DNA of 64,000 nucleotides. Origin: Paraburkholderia sp. Ac-20340 (GTDB taxonomy: Bacteria > Pseudomonadota > Gammaproteobacteria > Burkholderiales > Burkholderiaceae). A program made the position numbers and the translations under genes. Shown here one piece after another: positions 1 to 7,657 of this stretch. Location: assembly GCF_017104965.1 (NCBI RefSeq), contig NZ_JAAGPR010000028.1:1-64000 (forward strand), written 5' to 3'. Under the pieces are notes generated by a model. That model did not search any database and had not been told where the DNA came from. It saw only the letters and a list, made by a program, of their open reading frames with translations. Position 1 is the stretch's first letter. Each line of letters starts with the position of its first letter.

Positions 1-1
1 C

Positions 2-1069
2 CGGGTTGCGGTGTCGCCAGAGGTGGTGAAGGGGCTTTCATCGCGGTTGTCGCTCTGGCACAAGATCAAGCTGGGGGCGGGCGCGCTGGGTGTCTATGTG
101 GCGGCCGATAACCTGCTCAATGCGGTCGCTGAATTGGGCAACGATGGTTTGACGTTGGCTACGGCGCTGGATATTGGCACGAATGCAGCGGTGATGGTGG
201 CATCGGGTTCGGCGATGCGTAGTGCGATGCTGGCGGTGAAGCAGCAGCGTGATTCGTTGGTGGCGGGGAGGGTCGCAACCGACGACAAGATCAAGGTGGC
301 AGGAGAGTTTGCGGATCGGCTGGCGATTGGGGCGGCGGGTGTGGCGGGGTTTCTTGGGAGCATCAAAACTGCTTTTGATGCTTCGGATCAACACGGTGCC
401 GTAAAGGCTTGGTCGATCCTTAGTACAGGAGTGCAGTTTACCGAAGCTGGCGTCGCGGCAGCGTATCTACTTGGGGGATGGGCGGCACGCTTCAGCGGCA
501 TTGCTGCTATGGGTTATATCGCGGGAATAGAAGCAGGTCCTATCGGCTGGTCAATCTTGACGCTTGATATTCTCAACACCCTCATTACTGCCTATAACAA
601 ACAGCAGGCTGCGGAGCAGGACATCAACGACTGGCTGGACCATTGCTTCTGGGGCAAACATTCTCAATTTCCCACGATGGACGCCGAACGCCTGGCTTTT
701 GCGCGCCTGTCTCAAGAGCCCTATATCGACTCTGACCGGCACGTCATGGAAAAGCTTGCGACTGTCGCGATTCCTGGCATAGGTCCGGCTCTCTCTAATC
801 GACTTCCAGCAAGAACGATGACGGTAGTTTTTCCGGGCTGGCAACCACAAGTCAGTGCGTACAAGATCACCCAGTACAAAGAGATTAATGCGCTGGGCGT
901 GGAGCAATCTCTGAACGATCCCGGCAGGGTTGAAGTACAGGGTGGTGCCGGCATTCTGACTTTCGATACTAAGACGCAAATTGGCGGGACTGCTGTCACC
1001 TATTGGCCCAACGGATTTAGTGATTCAGTCATCTATTTCGTTTTGCCGCGTAATCGAGGTGATCAATGA
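2..1069 (+). CDS. Putative T6SS effector, C-terminal part (5' end outside window), array copy 1
   Basis: The frame is open from the first bases of the window, and the matching block at 2662 continues upstream in frame, so this is the 3' end of a longer gene. It holds an alanine/glycine-rich amphipathic and hydrophobic region (roughly residues 15-190 of the visible part) and a C-terminal domain starting near the WGK..FPTMDAERLAF segment and ending in a beta-rich tail (ITYWPNGFSD-like). The general look matches large Burkholderia T6SS effector proteins of the BTH_I2691 type, a family assignment I make from memory with moderate confidence. The stop overlaps the next ATG (ATGA), as expected for a coupled toxin/immunity pair. 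Biochemical activity is unknown; the hydrophobic middle could act on membranes, which is inference. Confidence 0.6.
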   Translation, partial: RVAVSPEVVKGLSSRLSLWHKIKLGAGALGVYVAADNLLNAVAELGNDGLTLATALDIGTNAAVMVASGSAMRSAMLAVKQQRDSLVAGRVATDDKIKVAGEFADRLAIGAAGVAGFLGSIKTAFDASDQHGAVKAWSILSTGVQFTEAGVAAAYLLGGWAARFSGIAAMGYIAGIEAGPIGWSILTLDILNTLITAYNKQQAAEQDINDWLDHCFWGKHSQFPTMDAERLAFARLSQEPYIDSDRHVMEKLATVAIPGIGPALSNRLPARTMTVVFPGWQPQVSAYKITQYKEINALGVEQSLNDPGRVEVQGGAGILTFDTKTQIGGTAVTYWPNGFSDSVIYFVLPRNRGDQ

Positions 1070-2064
1070 TCGTGTTTAAAAGTAAAAAGTCTAGCGCTCG
1101 ACGCAGTTTCGACGAAGAGCTGATTCGATTAAAGAACCATAAAGATCAACTTTCCTTGCCACGTCCGACGCTTGCAATGTGGCAAGGCGATGCGAAATTC
1201 CGAACAGATGTGAGTAATTCGTCAATTTACAACGAGCGCTTTATCGAGACGGAGTTCATGTTTGAATCCGGAATATCTTATGGTTATTTGGTATCAGCAT
1301 GGCACACGGTTTCCTTCTTAGCGACAACTGCCGTATGTATTAAAACTCACGAAATTTCTTTTCTCACGACATTTTGCGAGTTATTTACTGCTGCACTTCT
1401 TATTTGTTTTTTATGGATGCTTAGTCTGCCTAGTGGAAGAATTCGATACAATCGTCAAGCTCAATTGGTTCATCTATATTATGGTAAAAAGTTAATCGCT
1501 TTACAGTGGCGTAATGCTCACCCTTTTGCGAAAATTGTTCGTTTAGGGTCTATTGCTCTTGATATATATTTCCCAACGGGTTCATATGCGAACAAAGTAA
1601 AATCGGAAATCATCCCGGTTACGGGAAACTTCGATGTTTCAGATGCGGGCTTGGACTCTTCCTTCTACCGATGGGAGTTCATCCGTCGTTACATGGAGGA
1701 TGGTTTGGAAGCCATCGCACCCGCTTCGAATCCCGAGCCGGGTTTCGAACCACGCAAAGCCTCTGGCCAGTTTCGAAAGACATTCGATATCTTCTACTAC
1801 CTTGGCTTTGGTTTCCTGATCGATCGCTGGGCAGCATACTGGAATGCGCGCTTTCGCTGGCCAGAGGAAGTTGAACGTCTATGCCACCCTGGTGCGGATC
1901 TCACCGGCTACGACACATCTCCAGTCGCCAGTTCCAAGACCCACTTCTATCGCTTCGATCCGCGTCAAGGCGGTTACTACATCTGTGACGCGCAAGGTAA
2001 CGAACTGCGGGATGCGACCCGTGCTGAGCGAGCTGCAACCTATCCGTCGAGTGCCATGAAGTGA
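1066..2064 (+). CDS. Putative immunity/partner membrane protein (DUF6708-like), copy 1
   Basis: 332 residues. Two hydrophobic segments near residues 75-95 and 98-122 form a probable membrane hairpin. A short stretch with an R-x-N-R-x-A-Q-x-V-H pattern follows, and then a long soluble C-terminal domain. The ATG overlaps the stop of the effector (ATGA), suggesting translational coupling. Resemblance to DUF6708 proteins, found beside Burkholderia T6SS effectors, is a recollection rather than a search result. The 5' half is clearly AT-richer than neighbouring genes while the last ~340 bases are high-GC and nearly identical to the two paralogues at 3734 and 5171. The immunity role is inferred from position, coupling and duplication with the effector. 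Confidence 0.65.
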   Translation: MIVFKSKKSSARRSFDEELIRLKNHKDQLSLPRPTLAMWQGDAKFRTDVSNSSIYNERFIETEFMFESGISYGYLVSAWHTVSFLATTAVCIKTHEISFLTTFCELFTAALLICFLWMLSLPSGRIRYNRQAQLVHLYYGKKLIALQWRNAHPFAKIVRLGSIALDIYFPTGSYANKVKSEIIPVTGNFDVSDAGLDSSFYRWEFIRRYMEDGLEAIAPASNPEPGFEPRKASGQFRKTFDIFYYLGFGFLIDRWAAYWNARFRWPEEVERLCHPGADLTGYDTSPVASSKTHFYRFDPRQGGYYICDAQGNELRDATRAERAATYPSSAMK

Positions 2065-2074
2065 ATTGACGTCG

Positions 2075-3727
2075 ATGATCCCCTCGCTTGCTCACTACGA
2101 CACGAAGGAAGCGTTCAACTTTCGCGCAATGCGCGGAGCGGTTTCCCGCTGCATTCTGGGTCTGGCGTGCCACGAGGAGGGTGCTCGGGCGCTGGCGGAC
2201 CAGTTGCTGCCTGAAGGGCCGACTGGCGTGCTCTATTACGCCATGCAGGGGTATCCTGGTCAGACCGAATATATCGACAGTACGCGCAAGGCAGTCTCGG
2301 TAGTGGGCGACAGGGATGCAAGCAAGGCGATGGACAAGCTTGGCGAAATGCTGGAGAAAATCCCCGCCGATAGCGCTTCGCAGGAGTTGTCGCGGGTGGT
2401 GCAGGCGCTGCTGCTCAAGAAAGGCCTGATCAGGACTGGCGAGGCGTTTCCGGGAACACGCTACGCACGCATGCTCGAAATGCTGGACGGCAACCTGCTG
2501 CTACGCCAGCCCACGCCGCTGGATCAGGTTCCGGAGGTGTTGCGCAACGATGCGAAGATCAAGGGCATCACGCCGTTCCGCAGGCTGAAGACCTCGCGTA
2601 CAAAAATCAGCGAGGCGATGGAAAAGGAAATGGATCTGTACCGGGTGCAGGCATACAAGCCCCGGGTTGCGGTGTCGCCAGAGGTGGTGAAGGGGCTTTC
2701 ATCGCGGTTGTCGCTCTGGCACAAGATCAAGCTGGGGGCGGGCGCGCTGGGTGTCTATGTGGCGGCCGATAACCTGCTCAATGCGGTCAATGAATTGGGC
2801 AACGATGGTTTGACGTTGGCTACGGCGCTGGATATTGGCACGAATGCAGCGGTGATGGTGGCGTCGGGTTCGGCGATGCGTAGTGCGATGCTGGCGGTGA
2901 AGCAGCAGCGTGATTCGTTGGTGGCGGGGAGGGTCGCAACCGACGACAAGATCAAGGCGGCAGGAGAGTTTGCGGATCGGCTGGCGATTGGGGCGGCGGG
3001 TGTGGCGGGGTTTCTTGGGGGCGTTAAGACCGCATTCGACGTATTTGACCAACATGGCGGTGTAAAAACGGCTTCGATTATTAGTGCGACAGTGCAGTTT
3101 AGCGAGGCTGGAATTGCGGCAGCTTATTTTCTTAGGAAGAAACTCGCTGAAACAATTGCGATCGAGGCGATATCAACGTTCGCCGAAATAGAGGCAGGTC
3201 CGGTGGGTTGGTTTATCTTGTCCTTGGATATTCTTAATACATTGATAGCTGCCTATAATAAACAGCAGGCTGCGGAGCAGGACATCAACGACTGGCTGGG
3301 CAAGTGTTTCTGGGGCAAGAGTCCTCAGTATCCCACGATGGATGCCGAGCGCCTGGCGTTTGCGCGCCTTTCTCAAGAGCCTTATATCGACTCAGACCGG
3401 CACGTTATGGAAAAGCTTGTGACGCTCGCGATTCCAGGCGTAGGTCCGGCTCTCTCCAATCGGCTGCCAGCAAGGACGATGACGGTAGTTTTCCCGGGCT
3501 GGAAACGACAGATCAGTGCGTACAAGATTACCCAGTACAAGGAAGTTAATGCGATGGGCGTGGAACAATCCCTGAACGATCCGGGCAGGGTTGAAGTGCA
3601 GGACAATACAGGAGTTCTGACTTTCGACACGCAGACACAAATTGGTGGAACCGCAGTCAAATACTGGCCCAACGGATTCAGCGACCCAGCCATCCATTTT
3701 GAGCTGCCACGCAATCGAGATAAATAA
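2075..3727 (+). CDS. 5'-truncated putative T6SS effector, array copy 2
   Basis: 550 residues from the ATG at 2075; a TTG at 2066 in the same frame is an alternative. The first ~195 residues, ending in KPRVAV, precede the block shared with copy 1, so they show what copy 1 carries just outside the window. From 2662 the DNA is almost identical to position 1 onward up to about 3020. It then diverges through a hydrophobic segment and converges again at the WGK..PTMDAERLAF region. The gene starts eleven bases after the stop of the preceding partner gene with no ribosome-binding site, and is much shorter than full-length effectors of this type, so it looks like a displaced 3' fragment that may be expressed only by readthrough or after recombination. 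Confidence 0.6.
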   Translation: MIPSLAHYDTKEAFNFRAMRGAVSRCILGLACHEEGARALADQLLPEGPTGVLYYAMQGYPGQTEYIDSTRKAVSVVGDRDASKAMDKLGEMLEKIPADSASQELSRVVQALLLKKGLIRTGEAFPGTRYARMLEMLDGNLLLRQPTPLDQVPEVLRNDAKIKGITPFRRLKTSRTKISEAMEKEMDLYRVQAYKPRVAVSPEVVKGLSSRLSLWHKIKLGAGALGVYVAADNLLNAVNELGNDGLTLATALDIGTNAAVMVASGSAMRSAMLAVKQQRDSLVAGRVATDDKIKAAGEFADRLAIGAAGVAGFLGGVKTAFDVFDQHGGVKTASIISATVQFSEAGIAAAYFLRKKLAETIAIEAISTFAEIEAGPVGWFILSLDILNTLIAAYNKQQAAEQDINDWLGKCFWGKSPQYPTMDAERLAFARLSQEPYIDSDRHVMEKLVTLAIPGVGPALSNRLPARTMTVVFPGWKRQISAYKITQYKEVNAMGVEQSLNDPGRVEVQDNTGVLTFDTQTQIGGTAVKYWPNGFSDPAIHFELPRNRDK

Positions 3728-3733
3728 AAAATC

Positions 3734-4726
3734 GTGTTTAAAAATAAAAAACAAAATTATCGTCGCAGCTTCGAGGAGGAGCTGGTTCGATTAAAAAATA
3801 GCAAAGATCGTTTGGCATTGCCACTTCCCGATTTGGCAATGTGGAAAGGTGATGTGAGATTTTGGACGGATTTAAATGATTCGGCGCGCTACAACAATCA
3901 ATATATCGAATCTCAATTTTCTGCGGAATCTACTGTTTCTGATAGTTATTTAATTTCAACTTGGCATACCGTTACTCTTATTGCGACTATTTTGGGGTGT
4001 ATAACGACAAGAAAAATATCGTTCTTAATTTTTTTTGGGGAATTTTTTTCTCTGATGCTATTGTGGCTTGTTTTGTGGCTAATTAAGATGCCAAGTGGGC
4101 GAATTCGATTCAATAGGAAAGCACAAATTGTGCATTTTTTTTGGGGAAGACGATTAATCTCTATTCCATGGCGGAATGCATATCCATTCGCGCAGATCGT
4201 TAGGTTGGGCTCTGTGGATTTGGACATCTTTTTCCCAACGAAATACTGCGCTGACAAGACGACGCGGGCGATTATCTCGAGAACAGGAAAATTCGATGTT
4301 GCGGATGTTGGGTTGGACTCCGCCTTCTATCGCTGGGAATTCATCCGCCGCTACATGGAAGAGGGTTTGGAAGCCATCGCACCGTCCGAACATCCAGAAC
4401 CGGGCTTCGAACCACGCAAAGCCTCTGGCCAGTTTCGAAAGACGTTCGATATTTTCTACTACCTTGGCTTTGGTTTCCTGATCGATCGCTGGGCAGCATA
4501 CTGGAATGCGCGCTTTCGCTGGCCAGAGGAAGTCGAACGTTTGTGCCGTTCCGATGCGGACCTCACTGGCTACGACGCTTCGCCAGTCGCGAGTTCCAAG
4601 ACCCACTTCTATCGCTTCGATCCGCGTCAGGGCGGTTACTACATCTGTGACGCGCAAGGCAACGAACTGCGGGACGCGACTCGTGCAGAGCGGGCTGCAA
4701 CCTATCCGTCGAGTGTCATGAAGTGA
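3734..4726 (+). CDS. Putative immunity/partner membrane protein (DUF6708-like), copy 2
   Basis: 330 residues, paralogous to the genes at 1066 and 5171 along the whole length. It has the same two-TM hairpin and the same R-x-N-R-x-A-Q motif. The ATG used in copy 1 is replaced here by AAA (aaa atc gtg versus atg atc gtg), so the first usable start is the GTG at 3734. The effector stop at 3725-3727 no longer overlaps it. The 5' half is AT-rich (runs of T around 4021-4150), unlike the 3' third, which is conserved with the other copies. Function as immunity protein is inference. Confidence 0.62.
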   Translation: MFKNKKQNYRRSFEEELVRLKNSKDRLALPLPDLAMWKGDVRFWTDLNDSARYNNQYIESQFSAESTVSDSYLISTWHTVTLIATILGCITTRKISFLIFFGEFFSLMLLWLVLWLIKMPSGRIRFNRKAQIVHFFWGRRLISIPWRNAYPFAQIVRLGSVDLDIFFPTKYCADKTTRAIISRTGKFDVADVGLDSAFYRWEFIRRYMEEGLEAIAPSEHPEPGFEPRKASGQFRKTFDIFYYLGFGFLIDRWAAYWNARFRWPEEVERLCRSDADLTGYDASPVASSKTHFYRFDPRQGGYYICDAQGNELRDATRAERAATYPSSVMK

Positions 4727-4736
4727 ATTGGCATCG

Positions 4737-5168
4737 ATGATAGGCCAGTGCATCTGGGGCAGGCATCCCCAGTTTCCCACAATGGATGCCGAACGCCTGG
4801 CGTTTGCGCGCCTGTCTCAAGAGACTTATATCGACTCAAACCGGCATGTCATGGAAAAGCTTGCGACGGTCGCAATTCCCAGTATAGGTCCGGCTCCCTT
4901 CAATCGGCTGTCAGCAAAGAGGATGACGGTAGTTTTCCCAGGCTCGCAATCACAAATCAGTGCATACAAGATCACCCAGTACAAGGAGATTAATGCGTTT
5001 GGAGTAGGGCAATCCCTGAACGTTCCGGGCAGAGTTGAATTGCAGGGTGGCGCCGTAATTCTGACATTCAACACTCAGACGCAAATTGGTGGGACTGCTA
5101 TCACCTACTGGTCCAACGTATTTAGTGACCAGGACGTCAATTTTGAGTTGCCACGTAGTCAAAGTTAA
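4737..5168 (+). CDS. Short effector remnant, C-terminal domain only, array copy 3
   Basis: 143 residues covering only the last domain of the effector, from WGR..FPTMDAERLAFARLSQE to the end. Everything upstream of this domain is missing. The fragment begins just after the stop of the preceding partner gene, at a TCGATGAT junction also present at the start of copy 2. It carries several substitutions at positions identical in copies 1 and 2 (for example PALSNRLPA becomes PAPFNRLSA and YWPNGFSD becomes YWSNVFSD), which suggests relaxed constraint. No ribosome-binding site is visible. It is best regarded as a decayed orphan module rather than a working toxin; an open frame does remain. Confidence 0.5.
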   Translation: MIGQCIWGRHPQFPTMDAERLAFARLSQETYIDSNRHVMEKLATVAIPSIGPAPFNRLSAKRMTVVFPGSQSQISAYKITQYKEINAFGVGQSLNVPGRVELQGGAVILTFNTQTQIGGTAITYWSNVFSDQDVNFELPRSQS

Positions 5169-5170
5169 TT

Positions 5171-6166
5171 ATGAATATTTTCAGTAAAATCAATAAAAAC
5201 AGGCGTAGCTTCGAAGAAGAGTTGGCGCGATTGAGATGTCATAAAGATCGGTTAGCCTTGCCTCGTCCAACACTGGCTATGTGGAGAGGTGATGTGAAAT
5301 TTTGGACTGATATCACCGACTCTGCACGCTACAACGAGAAATATATGGAGAATACTTTTTTAAAAGAATCCATCTTGTCTAATGCCTATTTGGCATCAAC
5401 TTGGCACACCGTTACGCTTGTGGCAACTGTCGCTGGATGTATTAGTGTAAAGAATATATCATTTATTTCTTTGATCGGTGAGTTTCTTGCTTTAAGCTTA
5501 TTTGGCCTATTTATTTTCGCGATAAGTTTTCCGGGTGGGCGAGTTTTGTTCAATCGTCAGGCCCAGGTTGTGCACGTTTTTTATGGAAAAAAGCTATTTA
5601 CTTTTCCATGGCGTGATGCATATCCTTTTGCAAAGATTGTTCGATTAGGATCTGTTGATCTTAATATATATTTTCCTACGAAACTGTACGCGGAAAAAGC
5701 AAAATCAGAGGTGATCCCGGTCACGGGAAACTTTGATGTATCCGACTCCGGTCTGAGCCTCGCCTTCTATCGTTGGGAATTCATCCGCCGCTACATGGAG
5801 GAGGGTTTGGAAGCGATCGCACCGTCCGAACATCCAGAACCGGGCTTCGAACCACGCAAAGCTTCCGGCCAGTTTCGAAAGACATTCGATATCTTCTACT
5901 ACCTTGGTTTCGGATTCCTGATCGACCGATGGGCAGCATACTGGAATGCGCGCTTTCGCTGGCCAGAGGAAGTTGAACGTCTATGCCACCCTGGTGCGGA
6001 TCTCACCGGCTACGACACATCTCCAGTCGCCAGTTCCAAGACCCACTTCTATCGCTTCGATCCGCGTCAAGGCGGTTACTACATCTGTGACGCGCAAGGT
6101 AACGAACTGCGGGATGCGACCCGTGCTGAGCGAGCTGCAAGCTATGTTTCAAGCGCCGCTCGGTGA
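5171..6166 (+). CDS. Putative immunity/partner membrane protein (DUF6708-like), copy 3
   Basis: 331 residues, start ATG two bases after the stop of the effector remnant. It has the same architecture as copies 1 and 2: charged N-terminus (RRSFEEEL), two hydrophobic segments near residues 75-120 and a conserved soluble C-terminal domain. The 211 bases at 5930-6140 are identical to 1828-2038 of copy 1, whereas the N-terminal halves differ strongly. Only the last few codons differ at the 3' end (AASYVSSAAR). This is consistent with recombination between copies. It is retained although the adjacent effector is reduced to one domain, as orphan immunity genes often are; immunity function is inferred. 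Confidence 0.62.
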   Translation: MNIFSKINKNRRSFEEELARLRCHKDRLALPRPTLAMWRGDVKFWTDITDSARYNEKYMENTFLKESILSNAYLASTWHTVTLVATVAGCISVKNISFISLIGEFLALSLFGLFIFAISFPGGRVLFNRQAQVVHVFYGKKLFTFPWRDAYPFAKIVRLGSVDLNIYFPTKLYAEKAKSEVIPVTGNFDVSDSGLSLAFYRWEFIRRYMEEGLEAIAPSEHPEPGFEPRKASGQFRKTFDIFYYLGFGFLIDRWAAYWNARFRWPEEVERLCHPGADLTGYDTSPVASSKTHFYRFDPRQGGYYICDAQGNELRDATRAERAASYVSSAAR

Positions 6167-6414
6167 AATAACACCTCGCATCCTCTCTAGCTCGCAACGC
6201 TGGCCTGATGCAGTCTCGAGTGCTCGCGTTAACACCGTCACGGGATGCCACACTCAGGCAGCACCAAGCATTAATTCCCGCCATGCTTCCCCCTACATAG
6301 ACTACATGACCGCGCAGGTATGGGTTCTGCCCGCGCATCTGGCTATCGTTGTCTCCACGCAGCGAACACCGCCGCGACCGTATCGCCCCACAACACGATC
6401 CAGGAGACAGCACC

Positions 6415-7470
6415 ATGACGCAAGCCCAGCTTGCCGCGCTCACGCGGCCACGTCAGCCGGCCATGCCCCGCCACTGCACCTTCGACGCCCACGATTGGGA
6501 CATCCTCAGCCGCTACTGGCATCCCGTCGCCTTTGCCGCGGAAGTTCAGGACAAGCCACTCGCCGTCACGCTGCTCGACGAAGCGCTGGTGGTCTATCGC
6601 ACGCAGGGGCGCGTGGTGGCCGCGCGCAACGTATGCCCGCATCGCGGTGCGCCGTTGAGCGAGGGCTGGATCGATAACGGCAATCTGGTCTGTCCGTATC
6701 ACGGCCTGGCTTACGAGGCGAGCGGCAAGTGCGTGCATATTCCTTCGCAGCCCGAAGGACCGATTCCCGATCGGCTTTGCCTGACCACTTACGCCGCGCA
6801 GGAAGCATACGGCCTGGTGTGGGTGTCGCTCGGCGGTGGCGAGATTGCGCTGCCTGAATTTCCGGCCTGGAACACCGAAGGCTATCAGCAGATCCTGCCG
6901 CCATCGATCGATATTCGCGCCTCGGCGGGGCGGCAAACGGAAGGCTTTATCGACGTTGCGCACTTCGCGTGGATTCATCACGACAGCTTCGCCGATCGCC
7001 ATAACCCGGTCGTGCCGCAATATTCCGTCGAGCGCCGCCCGAACGGTCTGCGCGCCGAATACGTGAGCACGGTGAGCAATTTCCCCAAGTCGATGCAGCA
7101 TCGCGCGCCGGAGGATTTTGTGTGGCGCCGCGTGTTCGAAGTCGATGTGCCATTCTTCGCGCGCCTCACGGTGCATTTCCCGGAGAACGGGCGCCTCGCG
7201 ATTCTCAATGCGGCGAGCCCGGTTTCCGCGCGTCTCACTCGACTGTTCGTGCCGATCGCGCGCAACTTCGATCAGGATCTGCCGCTCGACGATGTCTATG
7301 CCTTTAATCGTCAGGTATTCGAGGAAGACCGCGCGATCGTCGAATTGCAATGCCCGGAAGATCTGCCGATCGACCGCTCGCAGGAAGCGCCGATTCTTGC
7401 CGATCGCTCGTCAGGCGCGTATCGCCGTGCGCTCGCTGAAATCGGTCTGGGCCAGTCGTACGTGCGTTGA
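6415..7470 (+). CDS. Rieske non-heme iron oxygenase, alpha subunit type
   Basis: 351 residues from the ATG at 6415, which follows a CAGGAG ribosome-binding site; an upstream in-frame start at 6349 is less likely. The Rieske [2Fe-2S] ligands are C74-P-H76 and C93-P-Y-H96. The mononuclear iron site is the D180-x2-H183-x4-H188 motif (DVAHFAWIHH). The overall organisation is that of vanillate O-demethylase-like aromatic oxygenases, which hydroxylate or demethylate aromatic or alkyl substrates using electrons from a reductase. The next two genes, rubredoxin and a rubredoxin-reductase-like flavoprotein, are the probable electron donors. Substrate unknown. Confidence 0.88.
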   Translation: MTQAQLAALTRPRQPAMPRHCTFDAHDWDILSRYWHPVAFAAEVQDKPLAVTLLDEALVVYRTQGRVVAARNVCPHRGAPLSEGWIDNGNLVCPYHGLAYEASGKCVHIPSQPEGPIPDRLCLTTYAAQEAYGLVWVSLGGGEIALPEFPAWNTEGYQQILPPSIDIRASAGRQTEGFIDVAHFAWIHHDSFADRHNPVVPQYSVERRPNGLRAEYVSTVSNFPKSMQHRAPEDFVWRRVFEVDVPFFARLTVHFPENGRLAILNAASPVSARLTRLFVPIARNFDQDLPLDDVYAFNRQVFEEDRAIVELQCPEDLPIDRSQEAPILADRSSGAYRRALAEIGLGQSYVR

Positions 7471-7489
7471 TGCGAACGGGAGCAACAAC

Positions 7490-7657
7490 ATGAAGATCTG
7501 GGAATGCGTGATTTGCGGCTTTCGTTACGACGAGGCCGCAGGAATCCCCGAAGCGGGCATCGCGCCGGGCACGCGCTGGGAAGATGTGCCCGACGACTGG
7601 ATGTGCCCCGATTGCGCAACCGGCAAGCATGACTTCGAAATGCAGGTGGTGGCATGA
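7490..7657 (+). CDS. Rubredoxin
   Basis: 55 residues, the normal length for a rubredoxin, with both iron-binding loops CVICG (residues 6-10) and CPDC (39-42), and the usual W, D and aromatic core residues. It starts with an ATG 19 bases after the oxygenase stop. It overlaps the start of the next gene by ATGA at 7654-7657, so translation is coupled to the reductase. It should carry electrons from the reductase to the Rieske oxygenase; rubredoxin as partner for such an oxygenase is less common than a [2Fe-2S] ferredoxin. Confidence 0.92.
   Translation: MKIWECVICGFRYDEAAGIPEAGIAPGTRWEDVPDDWMCPDCATGKHDFEMQVVA

Larger units (their letters stand above)
1..6166 (+). repeat. Tandem array of three effector-3'-end plus partner-gene modules
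   Basis: Module A (1-2064), B (2075-4726) and C (4737-6166) each hold an effector 3' end followed by a two-TM partner gene. Position 1 aligns with 2662. The effector block present in the window shrinks from more than 1 kb (A, open upstream) and 1.65 kb (B, lacking the 5' end) to 0.43 kb (C). The junctions after the partner stops at 2064 and 4726 share the sequence GAATTG followed shortly by TCGATGAT. The pattern resembles orphan toxin/immunity arrays known for Rhs, CDI and some T6SS effectors. Confidence 0.75.
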
